Shown here: in pieces, positions 1 through 6,861 of the stretch | Layout: every line of letters begins with the position of its first letter | Position numbering within the stretch: the first letter of the stretch is position 1 | Source: an uncultured Rhizobiaceae group bacterium | GTDB taxonomy: Bacteria; Pseudomonadota; Alphaproteobacteria; Rhizobiales; Rhizobiaceae | Direction of reading: 5' to 3' | Assembly: GCA_905479965.1 (NCBI GenBank) | Contig: CAJQOR010000266.1 | Span: 1 to 12,685 of the forward strand | Length of the DNA stretch: 12,685 nt | Position numbers and translations under genes: made by a program | Notes under the pieces: generated by a model | Told to the model about the DNA's origin: nothing | Seen by the model: the letters and a program-made list of their open reading frames with translations, nothing else | Databases searched by the model: none

Positions 1-84
1 AATGAAATTGAGATCAACATCACCATTCGAAATGGTGTTGCGCAAGCGGGAATTATCCCACTTGGCCGAATACCTGCAATATAG
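1..84 (+). CDS. C-terminal end of a probable DUF2125 protein (partial)
   Basis: Frame 1 is open from the first base to a TAG at 82-84, giving 27 residues of an N-terminally cut protein. The end reads roughly NGVAQAGIIPLGRIPAI. This resembles the usual C-terminus of DUF2125 proteins, which close with a short strand, a glycine, and an 'iPLG.iP' type ending. In Hyphomicrobiales a DUF2125 gene often faces the prephenate dehydrogenase gene, and here the stop lies only 7 bases from the convergent tyrC stop. The function of DUF2125 is unknown; members usually carry an N-terminal signal or anchor, which lies outside the window. The assignment rests on a short fragment plus position, so it is tentative, although the open frame and its tight convergent spacing make a real gene end likely. 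Confidence 0.55.
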   Translation, partial: NEIEINITIRNGVAQAGIIPLGRIPAI

Positions 85-91
85 TTTTAGA

Positions 92-1030
92 CTATTTACT
101 CTCTGAAGGATCTACCGCTAGCTGGCGACCAAAATCTGGTACATCCACGTCCTGACCCGCTTCAATAATATCGCGGCGAATGGAGCGTGTTTGGGTAAAT
201 AAATCAAACAATTCATCACCCTTACCCCATCGTATCGCCTTTTGCAGCGATGATAAATCTTCTGAAAAACGCGCCAACATTTCCAAAATTGCTTCTTTGT
301 TGTGCAAACAAACATCACGCCACATCGTCGGATCAGAAGCCGCAAGGCGAGTAAAATCTCTAAAACCAGAAGCTGAGTATTTAATCACTTCAGAATCTGT
401 CACTGTTTCCATATCTTTAGCAGTACCCACAATATTGTAGGAAATTAGCTGCGGAAGGTGAGACACGATAGCCAAAACTCGATCATGATGCTCGTGTTCC
501 ATGAGATCAATATTTGAGCCGCAAGCCTCCCAAAATGCTTTCAACTTATCCATTGCGTCAGGATCGGTGTTTTCCAATGGCGTTAAAATGCACCATTTAC
601 CTTCAAAAAGTTCGGCAAACCCGGCGTCAGGCCCTGAGCGTTCCGTACCAGCAATTGGATGACCTGGGATAAAATGAACACCCTGAGGAATATGCGGCTG
701 CATTTGTTCGATAACAGACGTTTTTGTCGAGCCCACATCAGTTACAATCGCACCAGGCTTGAGATGAAAAGTCATATCTTTTGCAACAGAGGCGGATGCA
801 CCCACAGGTACAGACACAATAATAAGGTCAGCATGTCTAACCACATCGCCATAATCTGTTGAATACTCATCGCCCAAATCAAGCTTACGCGCTTCATCAA
901 GCGTTGATTGTGATCGTGTCATGATCGAAATGGTTTCTGCTAAATTCTTTTGGCGAATAATGCGCGCCAATGACGAACCAATCAGACCAATTCCGATAAG
1001 GGCAATTTTGTTAAAATGCACGTCAGCCAT
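92..1030 (-). CDS. tyrC: Prephenate/arogenate dehydrogenase (TyrC type)
   Basis: A 312-residue, NAD(P)-dependent prephenate (or arogenate/cyclohexadienyl) dehydrogenase of the tyrosine pathway, cytosolic. The N-terminal Rossmann half has the GIGLIG dinucleotide loop at residues 13-18, VTDVGSTK at 96-103 and GHPIAG at 123-128. The helical dimerisation half follows, with the SHLPQ motif at 190-194, whose histidine is expected to contact substrate. The end of the second strand reads IMTRS (about 36-40) with arginine rather than an acidic residue, which hints at NADP use; that is inference. There is no chorismate mutase or ACT domain, so it is the monofunctional type. The ATG lies 2 bases after the hisC stop, so the two are co-transcribed and probably translationally coupled; its own ribosome binding site is weak. 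Length is normal for the family. Confidence 0.93.
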   Translation of the reverse strand: MADVHFNKIALIGIGLIGSSLARIIRQKNLAETISIMTRSQSTLDEARKLDLGDEYSTDYGDVVRHADLIIVSVPVGASASVAKDMTFHLKPGAIVTDVGSTKTSVIEQMQPHIPQGVHFIPGHPIAGTERSGPDAGFAELFEGKWCILTPLENTDPDAMDKLKAFWEACGSNIDLMEHEHHDRVLAIVSHLPQLISYNIVGTAKDMETVTDSEVIKYSASGFRDFTRLAASDPTMWRDVCLHNKEAILEMLARFSEDLSSLQKAIRWGKGDELFDLFTQTRSIRRDIIEAGQDVDVPDFGRQLAVDPSESK

Positions 1031-1032
1031 CT

Positions 1033-2133
1033 CTATGCTTTCATAAACTCTGTTAGCGCAGCAATCACGCCAAGATTGGCTTCGTCACTACCAATTGTCA
1101 TGCGAAGTGCATTGGGAAGCCCGTAGCCAGTTACGCGTCTTAATACAAATCCACGATTGAGCAAAAACGCATCAGCGGCGGCAGCATTTTTTGCCTCATT
1201 ATTGAGGAAGTGAATGAGAACAAAATTACCAACCGAAGGCGTAATCTTAAGGCCCAACTCTTCAAGTGCTGTGGTCACTTTTTCAAGCCAAATCGTGTTA
1301 TGCGCAACGGCTTTTTCCATATGAGCCTTATCTGACATGGCAGCAACACCTGCAGCGATTGCAACGGCATTTACGTTAAATGGTCCCCGAATACGATCCA
1401 TCGCATCAATGATTGCAAGCGGGGCATAAACCCAGCCAACACGCAAACCAGCTAAGCCATAAATTTTGGAGAATGTACGCGTCATAACAACATTTTCATT
1501 GGCAGAAACAAGTTCAATGCCAGCTTCATAGTCATTTTTTCGCACGTATTCCGCATAGGCAGCATCCAGAACTAAAATTGTGTTTTTGGGTAATCCTGCA
1601 TGTAGTCTGCGCAATTCTTCAATTGGCAAATAAGTGCCAGTTGGATTGTTCGGATTTGCAATAAACACCATTTTGGTTTTTGCAGTCACAGCCGATAAAA
1701 TCGCATCAACGTCAACATGCAAATCCACCTCTGGCACAACAACAGGTGTTGCACCACTTGCCATGATCTGAATTTTATAGACCAAGAACCCGTGTTCGGA
1801 ATAAATGGCTTCATCACCATTGGATAAATATGTCTGGCATAACAGCCCAAGCAATTCGTCAGAACCATTACCACACATAATATTATCTGGGTTAAGCGCA
1901 TATGCATTGGCAATCGACTTACGCAACGCGTGTGAGGTGCCTTCTGGATAAATCTCAAGTTCTTCCAAGGCGTGCGCCATTGCGTCTTTAACAGATGGGC
2001 TAGGCCCCAATGGCGTTTCATTTGAAGACAATTTGAATGTCTTAACATCTCCATTTGCTTTATCAGCACCTGGAATATATCGCGCAATATCAAGCACACC
2101 AGATTTTGGTTCAGGTCGCATTTTCTCAGTCAT
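1033..2133 (-). CDS. hisC: Histidinol-phosphate / aromatic aminotransferase
   Basis: A 366-residue class I/II PLP aminotransferase of the HisC family, cytosolic. Motifs in order: [11 protein letters not shown] near 36-46 (substrate side), GNGSDE at 88-93 (cofactor phosphate), NPNNPTGT at 160-167, D190 and Y193 in LDAAYAEY (PLP ring contacts), and [11 protein letters not shown] at 221-231 with the Schiff-base lysine K223. HisC converts imidazole-acetol phosphate to histidinol phosphate. Paralogues sitting next to prephenate dehydrogenase, as here, are often the second copy (HisC2) that also transaminates aromatic keto acids or prephenate, which fits the coupled tyrC gene. The sequence alone does not settle which substrate dominates. 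The start is supported by an AAGGAAAG Shine-Dalgarno sequence 7 bases before the ATG. Confidence 0.92.
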   Translation of the reverse strand: MTEKMRPEPKSGVLDIARYIPGADKANGDVKTFKLSSNETPLGPSPSVKDAMAHALEELEIYPEGTSHALRKSIANAYALNPDNIMCGNGSDELLGLLCQTYLSNGDEAIYSEHGFLVYKIQIMASGATPVVVPEVDLHVDVDAILSAVTAKTKMVFIANPNNPTGTYLPIEELRRLHAGLPKNTILVLDAAYAEYVRKNDYEAGIELVSANENVVMTRTFSKIYGLAGLRVGWVYAPLAIIDAMDRIRGPFNVNAVAIAAGVAAMSDKAHMEKAVAHNTIWLEKVTTALEELGLKITPSVGNFVLIHFLNNEAKNAAAADAFLLNRGFVLRRVTGYGLPNALRMTIGSDEANLGVIAALTEFMKA

Positions 2134-2202
2134 TGAACAACTTTCCTTAAGTCACCATGAATAAAACCAGATCAAGCAATTGCTGCTCTCATCATCTAGA
2201 AG

Positions 2203-2231
2203 GCATTAAACACTTATAACCAAATTGTCGA
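2203..2231 (-). promoter_or_regulatory. Possible promoter for hisC-tyrC
   Basis: Read on the minus strand, TCGACA (2231-2226) and TAATGC (2208-2203) are separated by exactly 17 bases, about 70 bases upstream of the hisC start. Both hexamers are imperfect sigma-70 matches (5 of 6 and 4 of 6). It is the best pair I found in this divergent region, but the support is modest. Confidence 0.3.
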
Positions 2232-2323
2232 GCAACCTTGCCTATTCTGATAAGAAAAGATTGACGAATGGCTCTTCAAATCCTACCTGTACGGTCCATC
2301 TTGATGAGATATGGGTCGCAAAC

Positions 2324-2343
2324 TCAACCAAAGCTTAAGTTGA
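2324..2343. promoter_or_regulatory. Imperfect palindrome upstream of metX
   Basis: TCAAC at 2324-2328 and GTTGA at 2339-2343 are exact inverted copies around a central AAGCTT (2331-2336); 16 of 20 positions are symmetric. The centre lies about 65 bases upstream of the metX start. A second, shorter inverted repeat with the same TTGA/TCAA core follows at 2369-2383. This could be an operator for a dimeric regulator of methionine genes. I found no SAM-II riboswitch pattern in the 265-base region between hisC and metX. Confidence 0.3.
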
Positions 2344-2368
2344 ACACCCATTTGCCTGATCAAAATGG

Positions 2369-2383
2369 TTTGACTATATCAAA
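2369..2383. promoter_or_regulatory. Inverted repeat TTTGA-N5-TCAAA before metX
   Basis: Perfect 5-base arms (2369-2373 and 2379-2383) around CTATA, ending 15 bases before the metX ATG. It contains a TTGACT that resembles a -35 box, but no suitable -10 follows before the start codon. Position and shared core with the palindrome at 2324-2343 suggest either a second operator site or a small mRNA hairpin near the ribosome binding region. Confidence 0.25.
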
Positions 2384-2398
2384 TTAGCGGATTGTTAA

Positions 2399-3565
2399 AT
2401 GGCACAAAGCGAAGCGACACAAAGAGCACTCTCAGAAGCTCAAAGTCCCTCCAGCAATATTGCTCGTTTTGGGGAAGATGCCCCGTTGCATCTTGATGCT
2501 GGGGTGTCTCTTACACCATTTCAAATTGCTTATGAGACCTATGGCGAACTCAATGCGGATAAATCAAATGCTGTACTTATCTGTCATGCTTTAACGGGCG
2601 ATCAATATTGTGCAAGTGTCCAACCCATCACCAAAAAACCGGGCTGGTGGGAAACGCTTATTGGCCCAGGCAAGCCCATTGATACAGATCGTTATTTCAT
2701 CATCTGCTCAAATGTTTTAGGTGGATGCTTAGGGACAACCGGCCCCGCTTCCATAAATGAAAAAACAGGCAAACCTTACGGTCTTGATTTTCCAATTGTA
2801 ACAATTGCTGACATGGTCAGAGCGCAGTCTATGCTTGTTGACCATTTGCAAATCGATACATTATTTGCCGTAATTGGCGGCTCCATGGGCGGCATGCAAG
2901 TTTTGCAATGGGCAGCGTCATATCCAGAGCGCGTATTTGCAGCTATCCCTATGGCAACAGGCGCAAGACACACATCACAAAACATTGCCTTTCATGAAGT
3001 TGGTCGCCAAGCGATTATGGCTGACCCAAACTGGCATCAGGGTAAATATGCGGATGAAAATATTGTACCTTCCAAAGGTTTAGCGGTTGCACGTATGACA
3101 GCGCATGTCACCTATCTTTCAGAACCAGCATTGCAACGTAAGTTTGGTCGTCAATTGCAAGACAGAGACAATTTGAGCTTTGGGTTTGATGCGGATTTTC
3201 AAATTGAAAGCTATTTAAGACACCAAGGCTCCAGCTTTGTGGATCGTTTTGATGCGAACTCGTATCTTTATATGACCCGGGCGATGGATTATTTTGATAT
3301 GACAGAAGACAACGATGGCAAACTCGCCAATGCGTTTTCTGGAACGAACACACGATTTTGCCTCGTATCTTTCTCGTCAGACTGGTTGTTTACGACCGCT
3401 GAAAGCCGAGAAATTGTCCATGCATTAAATGCAACGGGTGCATCTGTATCTTTTGTTGAGATTGAATCTGACAAGGGGCATGATGCGTTTTTGCTGGATG
3501 AACCTGAAATGATTGCAACCATCAGCGGATTTTTAAACTCCGCCGCGAAAGCAAGGGGAATTTAA
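2399..3565 (+). CDS. metX: Homoserine O-acyltransferase (MetX family)
   Basis: A 388-residue alpha/beta-hydrolase-fold enzyme that transfers an acyl group from acetyl-CoA (or succinyl-CoA) to homoserine, the first committed step of methionine synthesis; cytosolic. Recognisable blocks are [15 protein letters not shown] (about 24-38), [14 protein letters not shown] (about 56-69), [15 protein letters not shown], and the nucleophile elbow GGSMGG with S162. The rest of the triad is D328 in SSDWLFTT and H361 in DKGHDAF. MetX enzymes differ in acyl donor, and the choice cannot be read with certainty here. The ATG at 2399 gives a normal N-terminus about 23 residues before the conserved part; its Shine-Dalgarno sequence is weak (GCGGA). 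metW follows after 2 bases, the usual operon pair. Divergent from hisC. Confidence 0.94.
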   Translation: MAQSEATQRALSEAQSPSSNIARFGEDAPLHLDAGVSLTPFQIAYETYGELNADKSNAVLICHALTGDQYCASVQPITKKPGWWETLIGPGKPIDTDRYFIICSNVLGGCLGTTGPASINEKTGKPYGLDFPIVTIADMVRAQSMLVDHLQIDTLFAVIGGSMGGMQVLQWAASYPERVFAAIPMATGARHTSQNIAFHEVGRQAIMADPNWHQGKYADENIVPSKGLAVARMTAHVTYLSEPALQRKFGRQLQDRDNLSFGFDADFQIESYLRHQGSSFVDRFDANSYLYMTRAMDYFDMTEDNDGKLANAFSGTNTRFCLVSFSSDWLFTTAESREIVHALNATGASVSFVEIESDKGHDAFLLDEPEMIATISGFLNSAAKARGI

Positions 3566-3567
3566 AT

Positions 3568-4188
3568 ATGACCCGCGAAGATAATGACAGAATAGATCTG
3601 GCCATGATCACCAACCTGGTCGCGCCAGAGGCTAAAGTGCTTGATATCGGTTGTAATGATGGCACTTTGTTAAAAATGCTAGAAATGCAAAAGTCAGTTG
3701 ATGGCAGAGGCATTGAGATCTCTCAAAAGGGCGTGAACGATTGTGTGGCGTTGGGTCTATCAGTTATCCAAGGTGATGCTGACCATGATCTTGTCTACTA
3801 CCCTGATAATAGTTTTGATTTTGTGATTTTATCACAAACAATTCAAGCAACCCGCAACACGAAAACCGTGCTTGAAGAATTATTGCGGATAGGAAAACAC
3901 TGCATTGTGTCCGCGCCCAATTTTGGCCATTGGCGGATGCGCGCGCAATTACTTATTCAAGGTCGGATGCCGGTGACAAAAAGCCTGCCCTATAGCTGGT
4001 ATGACACACCAAACATTCACTTTTGTACGTTTGAAGATCTTAAAGACCTGTGTCATGAGGTAAATGCAGAAATTCAGTCCATCAATGTGTTAAGCGATAC
4101 TGGCCGCGACATTACCAAACTGGCGCCAAAACCTTTGTGGAATTTATTCGCCCAACAATCTGTCTTTCTTCTGAAAGGGATAGATTAG
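3568..4188 (+). CDS. metW: Methionine biosynthesis protein MetW
   Basis: A 206-residue class I SAM-dependent methyltransferase-fold protein. The SAM-binding loop is VLDIGCNDGTLL, with DIGCNDG at about 26-32. FDFVILSQTIQATRN and the SAPNFGHWRMRAQLLIQGRMPVT block are typical MetW signatures. MetW is found next to metX across proteobacteria and, from what I recall of the family, supports or activates MetX; its own methyl-transfer reaction is not established. The ATG is 2 bases after the metX stop and an AAGGGG Shine-Dalgarno sequence at 3553-3558 lies inside the metX end, so translation is likely coupled. The last four bases overlap the convergent methyltransferase gene. Length is normal. Confidence 0.94.
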   Translation: MTREDNDRIDLAMITNLVAPEAKVLDIGCNDGTLLKMLEMQKSVDGRGIEISQKGVNDCVALGLSVIQGDADHDLVYYPDNSFDFVILSQTIQATRNTKTVLEELLRIGKHCIVSAPNFGHWRMRAQLLIQGRMPVTKSLPYSWYDTPNIHFCTFEDLKDLCHEVNAEIQSINVLSDTGRDITKLAPKPLWNLFAQQSVFLLKGID

Positions 4189-4928
4189 TCCTTCTTTCGT
4201 CCAAGCGTAGAAGGTTGCGGTGACAACACAGGCACAAACACCCTGCGTGAATTCCGTGCGGCAACCGGAATACCTTGATAAAGTTTCTTTTGCGCTTCAA
4301 CGATTAAAACACCCGAAAATATAGGCCAAAACCTACGTCCCATCCGCTCCCAAAATGGTGAAGATTGCAAAATTGCACTTCGCTCTGATGGTGGAAAAAA
4401 CAAAGCTTCGCTCTGGCTAATAGGTGTGAAATTTGTTGCTCTTAATAACGTTGACAACTGACCTTTTGAATAAGGTTGCCCCGCGCCAAAAGGCGTATGC
4501 TCAAATCGAGACCACAAGCCGCGACGATGGGGTACAACAATCATAATACGCCCATTGGGTGACAAGACCCGCCATAATTCCTTCAGTGTTTCTTCCGGAT
4601 CTTCGGTAAACTCAAGCGCATGCACCATTAATACACGATCGATAGAGCCATCTGAAAGCGGCAGCTCTTCATCATACACCAAAGACACTGCGCAAGGCTC
4701 ATGACGTGGCCATGCGATTGCGCCCTGCCGCGCGGGCATAAATGCAAACGTTTGTTCAGCTTCTGCTCGAAAACGATCAAGATACGGCAAGGTATAACCA
4801 AAGCCCATTAAACGTTCATTACCGGTTGTCTTCCACAGCGCGGATAAGGCCATTGCGATCTTATTTCTCGCACGGCGCCCCAAACGTGAATTGTAAAACT
4901 CGCGAAAATCAACGATATCTGTATTCAT
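4185..4928 (-). CDS. SAM-dependent methyltransferase, Methyltransf_11 type
   Basis: A 247-residue predicted cytosolic methyltransferase of unknown substrate. The N-terminal motif RLMGFGYTLPYL (39-50) sits where the SAM-binding glycine loop is expected. The Methyltransf_11 core continues with LPLSDGSIDRVLMVHALEFTEDPEETLKELWRVL (about 89-122), followed by the PNGRIMIVVPHRRGLWSR strand-turn. The C-terminal 60 residues are basic and include a probable short hydrophobic strand (FSGVLIVEAQKK). Similar proteins sit near metW in Hyphomicrobiales, often next to a glyoxalase II gene that is absent here. The stop overlaps the metW stop by four bases (TTAG read from both sides), so transcripts converge with no room for a separate terminator. 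No clear Shine-Dalgarno sequence precedes the ATG. The upstream 81 bases are shared with the divergent cupin gene. Confidence 0.82.
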   Translation of the reverse strand: MNTDIVDFREFYNSRLGRRARNKIAMALSALWKTTGNERLMGFGYTLPYLDRFRAEAEQTFAFMPARQGAIAWPRHEPCAVSLVYDEELPLSDGSIDRVLMVHALEFTEDPEETLKELWRVLSPNGRIMIVVPHRRGLWSRFEHTPFGAGQPYSKGQLSTLLRATNFTPISQSEALFFPPSERSAILQSSPFWERMGRRFWPIFSGVLIVEAQKKLYQGIPVAARNSRRVFVPVLSPQPSTLGRKKD

Positions 4929-4931
4929 AAG

Positions 4932-4951
4932 TAAGATGTAAGATTATCTTA
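4932..4951. promoter_or_regulatory. TAAGAT repeat and palindrome in divergent region
   Basis: TAAGAT occurs at 4932-4937 and 4939-4944, and its exact inverse ATCTTA at 4946-4951, so 4939-4951 is a perfect 6+1+6 palindrome preceded by a third half-site. It lies directly upstream of the methyltransferase start (4928) in an 81-base divergent intergenic region. It is a plausible operator; no regulator is identified. Confidence 0.28.
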
Positions 4952-5009
4952 GCCGAACTGCAAGGCCCAACGAAACGACTCAGATGATCATGAAATATGG
5001 GAGACGACT

Positions 5010-5453
5010 TTGGCATCGTTTTATGGATTAACCGCAGCTGAAATCATTGATATCCTTGAGATGGAACCTCACCCGGAAGGCGGATATTACCACCAAACCT
5101 TTCGCGATGAGCAAGGTGGACCACGCGGTGCATCAACAGCGATCTACTATTTGCTAGAACGCGGGCAAAGATCGCATTGGCACAAGGTCACAGATGCTTG
5201 CGAAGTGTGGCTATGGCATGCAGGTGATGCAATGGAGCTGAATATTTCAGATGATGGCCACACAACAAGCCAGCACATTTTGGGTATGGATTTAAAATCT
5301 GGGCAACGACCGCAATGCATCGTCAAGGCCGATGCGTGGCAAAGCGCTGCGCCAATAGGGGATTGGACGCTTGTAAGCTGCACAGTAGCGCCCGGGTTTG
5401 AATTCACATCATTTGAGATGGCCCCACCAGAATGGAAACCGGCAGGCGCCTAG
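5010..5453 (+). CDS. Cupin family protein (DUF985 / Cupin_5)
   Basis: A 147-residue single-domain cupin of the DUF985 family; function unknown, presumably cytosolic as no signal peptide is visible. Family blocks: LEMEPHPEGGYYHQTFRD (16-33), ASTAIYYLLERGQRSHWHKV (41-60), DACEVWLWHAGD (62-73), and the C-terminal GDWTLVSCTVAPGFEFTSFEM. H56, H58, E65 and H70 are the likely metal or ligand residues of the cupin barrel. The start is a TTG at 5010, chosen because GGGAG lies 6 bases upstream (4999-5003), there is no in-frame ATG or GTG nearby upstream, and the protein then begins as usual for the family. The stop is 8 bases from the convergent DUF3108 stop. Confidence 0.87.
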   Translation: MASFYGLTAAEIIDILEMEPHPEGGYYHQTFRDEQGGPRGASTAIYYLLERGQRSHWHKVTDACEVWLWHAGDAMELNISDDGHTTSQHILGMDLKSGQRPQCIVKADAWQSAAPIGDWTLVSCTVAPGFEFTSFEMAPPEWKPAGA

Positions 5454-5461
5454 ACGATACG

Positions 5462-6232
5462 TTAAAGTCGCGAAGCTCTAACGTGAACCATGCCGATCTT
5501 TGTTGGAATTTTCGCCATAACAGGCACATAGGCATTCAGCATTTCGCTTTTTCCAAACCAAACTTCCATAGCCTCAGAATTTTGCAAATATTTCACAGAG
5601 CGATGGTTTGAACGATAACCACCTTTTGGCGAAAACTTAACCTTACAAGCGACAACTTTGCCCTTAAAGCCTTTTGTTTTAAATCGCCTATGCCCTTTGT
5701 GAGAGAGCTGAAGATCAATCAATGATTCACCATCAAAAATTGATACTGTTCTTGAGCATACTGGAGAATTTAGCGGAAAAATCAGGCTCGAGATTGGATC
5801 AACGACCGCTGCAAGATCATTTTTGTTCACGCCCACCCAGTCTGAAGGGAGTGGATTACGTGGCGGAACCATCTGCGCTTTGACCACATTACCGTTCAAA
5901 TCATATTCAACATCAAATGCTCTGGACTTTTTCCCAGTGGTGTAATTGATCTTATATGATTTTGCCTGGAGACGGCTTGGGCTAATTTTGCCAACCACTT
6001 TGGTATCGCCACGCGTTTTACCAACTATGTCTGCAAGTGCTGACGATTTTATCTTACCAACAATCGTATAGTCATCACCATTGATTTCTGTTGAGAAATT
6101 AATCTTAGCAATTGGGAACCCGTGAACTCTGACCTTATATTCAGAATTCGCTTTAAGAGTTTGCGCTTGCGCAAATCCCACACTTAAAACCAATGCGAAA
6201 ATCATTGTTGAGATATTAAAAATCTTTGCCAT
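5462..6232 (-). CDS. Exported DUF3108 domain protein
   Basis: A 256-residue protein with a clear Sec signal peptide: basic start, hydrophobic core (about 8-20) and an AQA|Q cleavage site after residue 23, so the mature protein is probably periplasmic. The mature part is beta-rich and matches the DUF3108 pattern (YKVRVHGFPIAKINFSTEI near the start, later SDWVGV and SSLIFPL segments). Two cysteines, C159 and C196, could form a disulfide. DUF3108 proteins have no firmly assigned role; the family resembles beta-barrel or lipocalin-like periplasmic proteins. The gene is divergent from rpmB, a common arrangement in Hyphomicrobiales that reflects location rather than shared function. An AGGCGGG lies 11 bases before the ATG, longer than ideal spacing. 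Confidence 0.86.
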   Translation of the reverse strand: MAKIFNISTMIFALVLSVGFAQAQTLKANSEYKVRVHGFPIAKINFSTEINGDDYTIVGKIKSSALADIVGKTRGDTKVVGKISPSRLQAKSYKINYTTGKKSRAFDVEYDLNGNVVKAQMVPPRNPLPSDWVGVNKNDLAAVVDPISSLIFPLNSPVCSRTVSIFDGESLIDLQLSHKGHRRFKTKGFKGKVVACKVKFSPKGGYRSNHRSVKYLQNSEAMEVWFGKSEMLNAYVPVMAKIPTKIGMVHVRASRL

Positions 6233-6316
6233 GTCTGATCGACCCGCCTAAAAAACCTGATATTTTTTCCACCCAAAATAGGTGGTCTATAGCTTCTTAA
6301 GTGTAATTATGGTTTT

Positions 6317-6346
6317 ATTATGCCAGAATATGATTTTAAGTCGCAA
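6317..6346 (-). promoter_or_regulatory. Candidate promoter for the DUF3108 gene
   Basis: On the minus strand TTGCGA (6346-6341) and CATAAT (6322-6317) are 18 bases apart, matching sigma-70 hexamers at 4 and 5 of 6 positions. Transcription would start near 6310, giving a leader of about 78 bases. That leader contains an inverted repeat, CCACC and GGTGG at 6269-6273 and 6281-6285, with a 7-base loop. Confidence 0.45.
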
Positions 6347-6363
6347 GTTAGTCATCAAAACGC

Positions 6364-6392
6364 TTGACGTTTTAAACGTTTCTGACTATGAA
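6364..6392 (+). promoter_or_regulatory. Sigma-70 promoter of rpmB
   Basis: TTGACG (6364-6369) and TATGAA (6387-6392) are separated by exactly 17 bases, an excellent housekeeping promoter. The expected start is near 6399, giving a leader of about 84 bases before the rpmB ATG at 6483. A strong promoter is expected for a ribosomal protein gene. Confidence 0.75.
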
Positions 6393-6409
6393 ACCGCAAC
6401 TTTCCAATC

Positions 6410-6461
6410 GATCGTTACGAGTTGACGCGCTGGACGCGCTCATTTTGCTTGTTGGACGATC
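6410..6461 (+). other. Foldable leader region of rpmB
   Basis: GATCGTT (6410-6416) can pair with GACGATC (6455-6461) in a 7-base stem with one G-T pair. Inside it GCGC (6427-6430) can pair with GCGC (6436-6439), and the latter lies in a tandem 8-base repeat, GACGCGCT at 6424-6431 and 6433-6440. The structure ends 10 bases before the Shine-Dalgarno AGGTGA (6472-6477). It could serve autoregulation or mRNA stability; no known leader family is recognised. Confidence 0.35.
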
Positions 6462-6482
6462 CGAGTAAAATAGGTGAATGAA

Positions 6483-6773
6483 ATGTCTCGTACATGTGAA
6501 TTAACAGCTAAAGGTGTTATGTCTGGCAACAATGTGAGCCACGCGAAAAACCGCACAAGACGCAAGTTTTTGCCAAACCTTTGTAATGTGACTTTGATGT
6601 CAGAAGCTCTAAACCAACGTTTTCGCATGCGCATTTCAGCAAACGCATTGCGTTCTGTTGAGCACCGTGGTGGTTTGGACGCATTCCTAGTCAAAGCAAG
6701 CGATACAGAGCTTTCAACGCGCGCACGTTTGATCAAAAAACAAATCACTAAAAAATTGGCAGAAGCTGCTTAA
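6483..6773 (+). CDS. rpmB: Large subunit ribosomal protein L28
   Basis: A 96-residue ribosomal protein bL28, a component of the 50S subunit. Family signatures: [27 protein letters not shown] at the N-terminus (a single N-terminal cysteine at position 5, no CxxC zinc pair), [39 protein letters not shown] in the centre, and a basic C-terminus. The length and the central HRGGLDAFL block are typical of the long alphaproteobacterial form. I chose the ATG at 6483 because it gives the conserved MSR start and has AGGTGA 5 bases upstream; a GTG at 6474 in the same frame would add three residues but lies within that Shine-Dalgarno sequence. The gene is a single-gene unit with its own promoter and terminator. 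Confidence 0.97.
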   Translation: MSRTCELTAKGVMSGNNVSHAKNRTRRKFLPNLCNVTLMSEALNQRFRMRISANALRSVEHRGGLDAFLVKASDTELSTRARLIKKQITKKLAEAA

Positions 6774-6798
6774 TTCATTTTAGTTAGATTTATCGCTG

Positions 6799-6828
6799 GG
6801 CAAGTCTGAACAAGGCTTGCCTTTATTT
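6799..6828 (+). terminator. Intrinsic terminator after rpmB
   Basis: GGCAAGTC (6799-6806) pairs with GGCTTGCC (6814-6821) in an 8-base stem (one G-T pair) with a 7-base loop, directly followed by TTTATTT. It starts 25 bases after the rpmB stop and ends just before the transporter leader. The transporter gene must therefore depend on read-through or on a promoter within or just after the end of rpmB (TTGGCA at 6756-6761 is one weak possibility). Confidence 0.8.
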
Positions 6829-6831
6829 CAA

Positions 6832-6861
6832 CTGGTGGCATCACCCAGGATAAAAAAATGC
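6832..6861 (+). promoter_or_regulatory. Candidate preQ1-I-like riboswitch of the transporter gene
   Basis: CTGG (6832-6835) pairs with CCAG (6845-6848), stem P1. The loop holds GCAT (6838-6841), which is exactly complementary to ATGC at 6858-6861, that is, the start codon plus one base; this would be P2 of an H-type pseudoknot. Between P1 and P2 lies an A-rich tail, ATAAAAAA (6850-6857). A cytosine (C6844) sits just before the 3' strand of P1, where class I preQ1 riboswitches hold the ligand-pairing cytosine. The Shine-Dalgarno AGGA (6847-6850) overlaps P1, so folding would hide both it and the start codon. The downstream gene imports queuosine precursors, the expected target. Loops are slightly shorter than in the well-known examples, so this is a candidate, not a firm call. 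Confidence 0.5.

Noticed and set aside
2280..2398. SAM-II riboswitch upstream of metX
   Set aside because: Searched by eye for the conserved P1 arms, the GATTTG loop and the GCTAAA segment; no consistent arrangement was found.
6440..6748. Long minus-strand open frame across rpmB
   Set aside because: It covers the clear L28 gene on the other strand and has no ribosome binding site or recognisable protein features.
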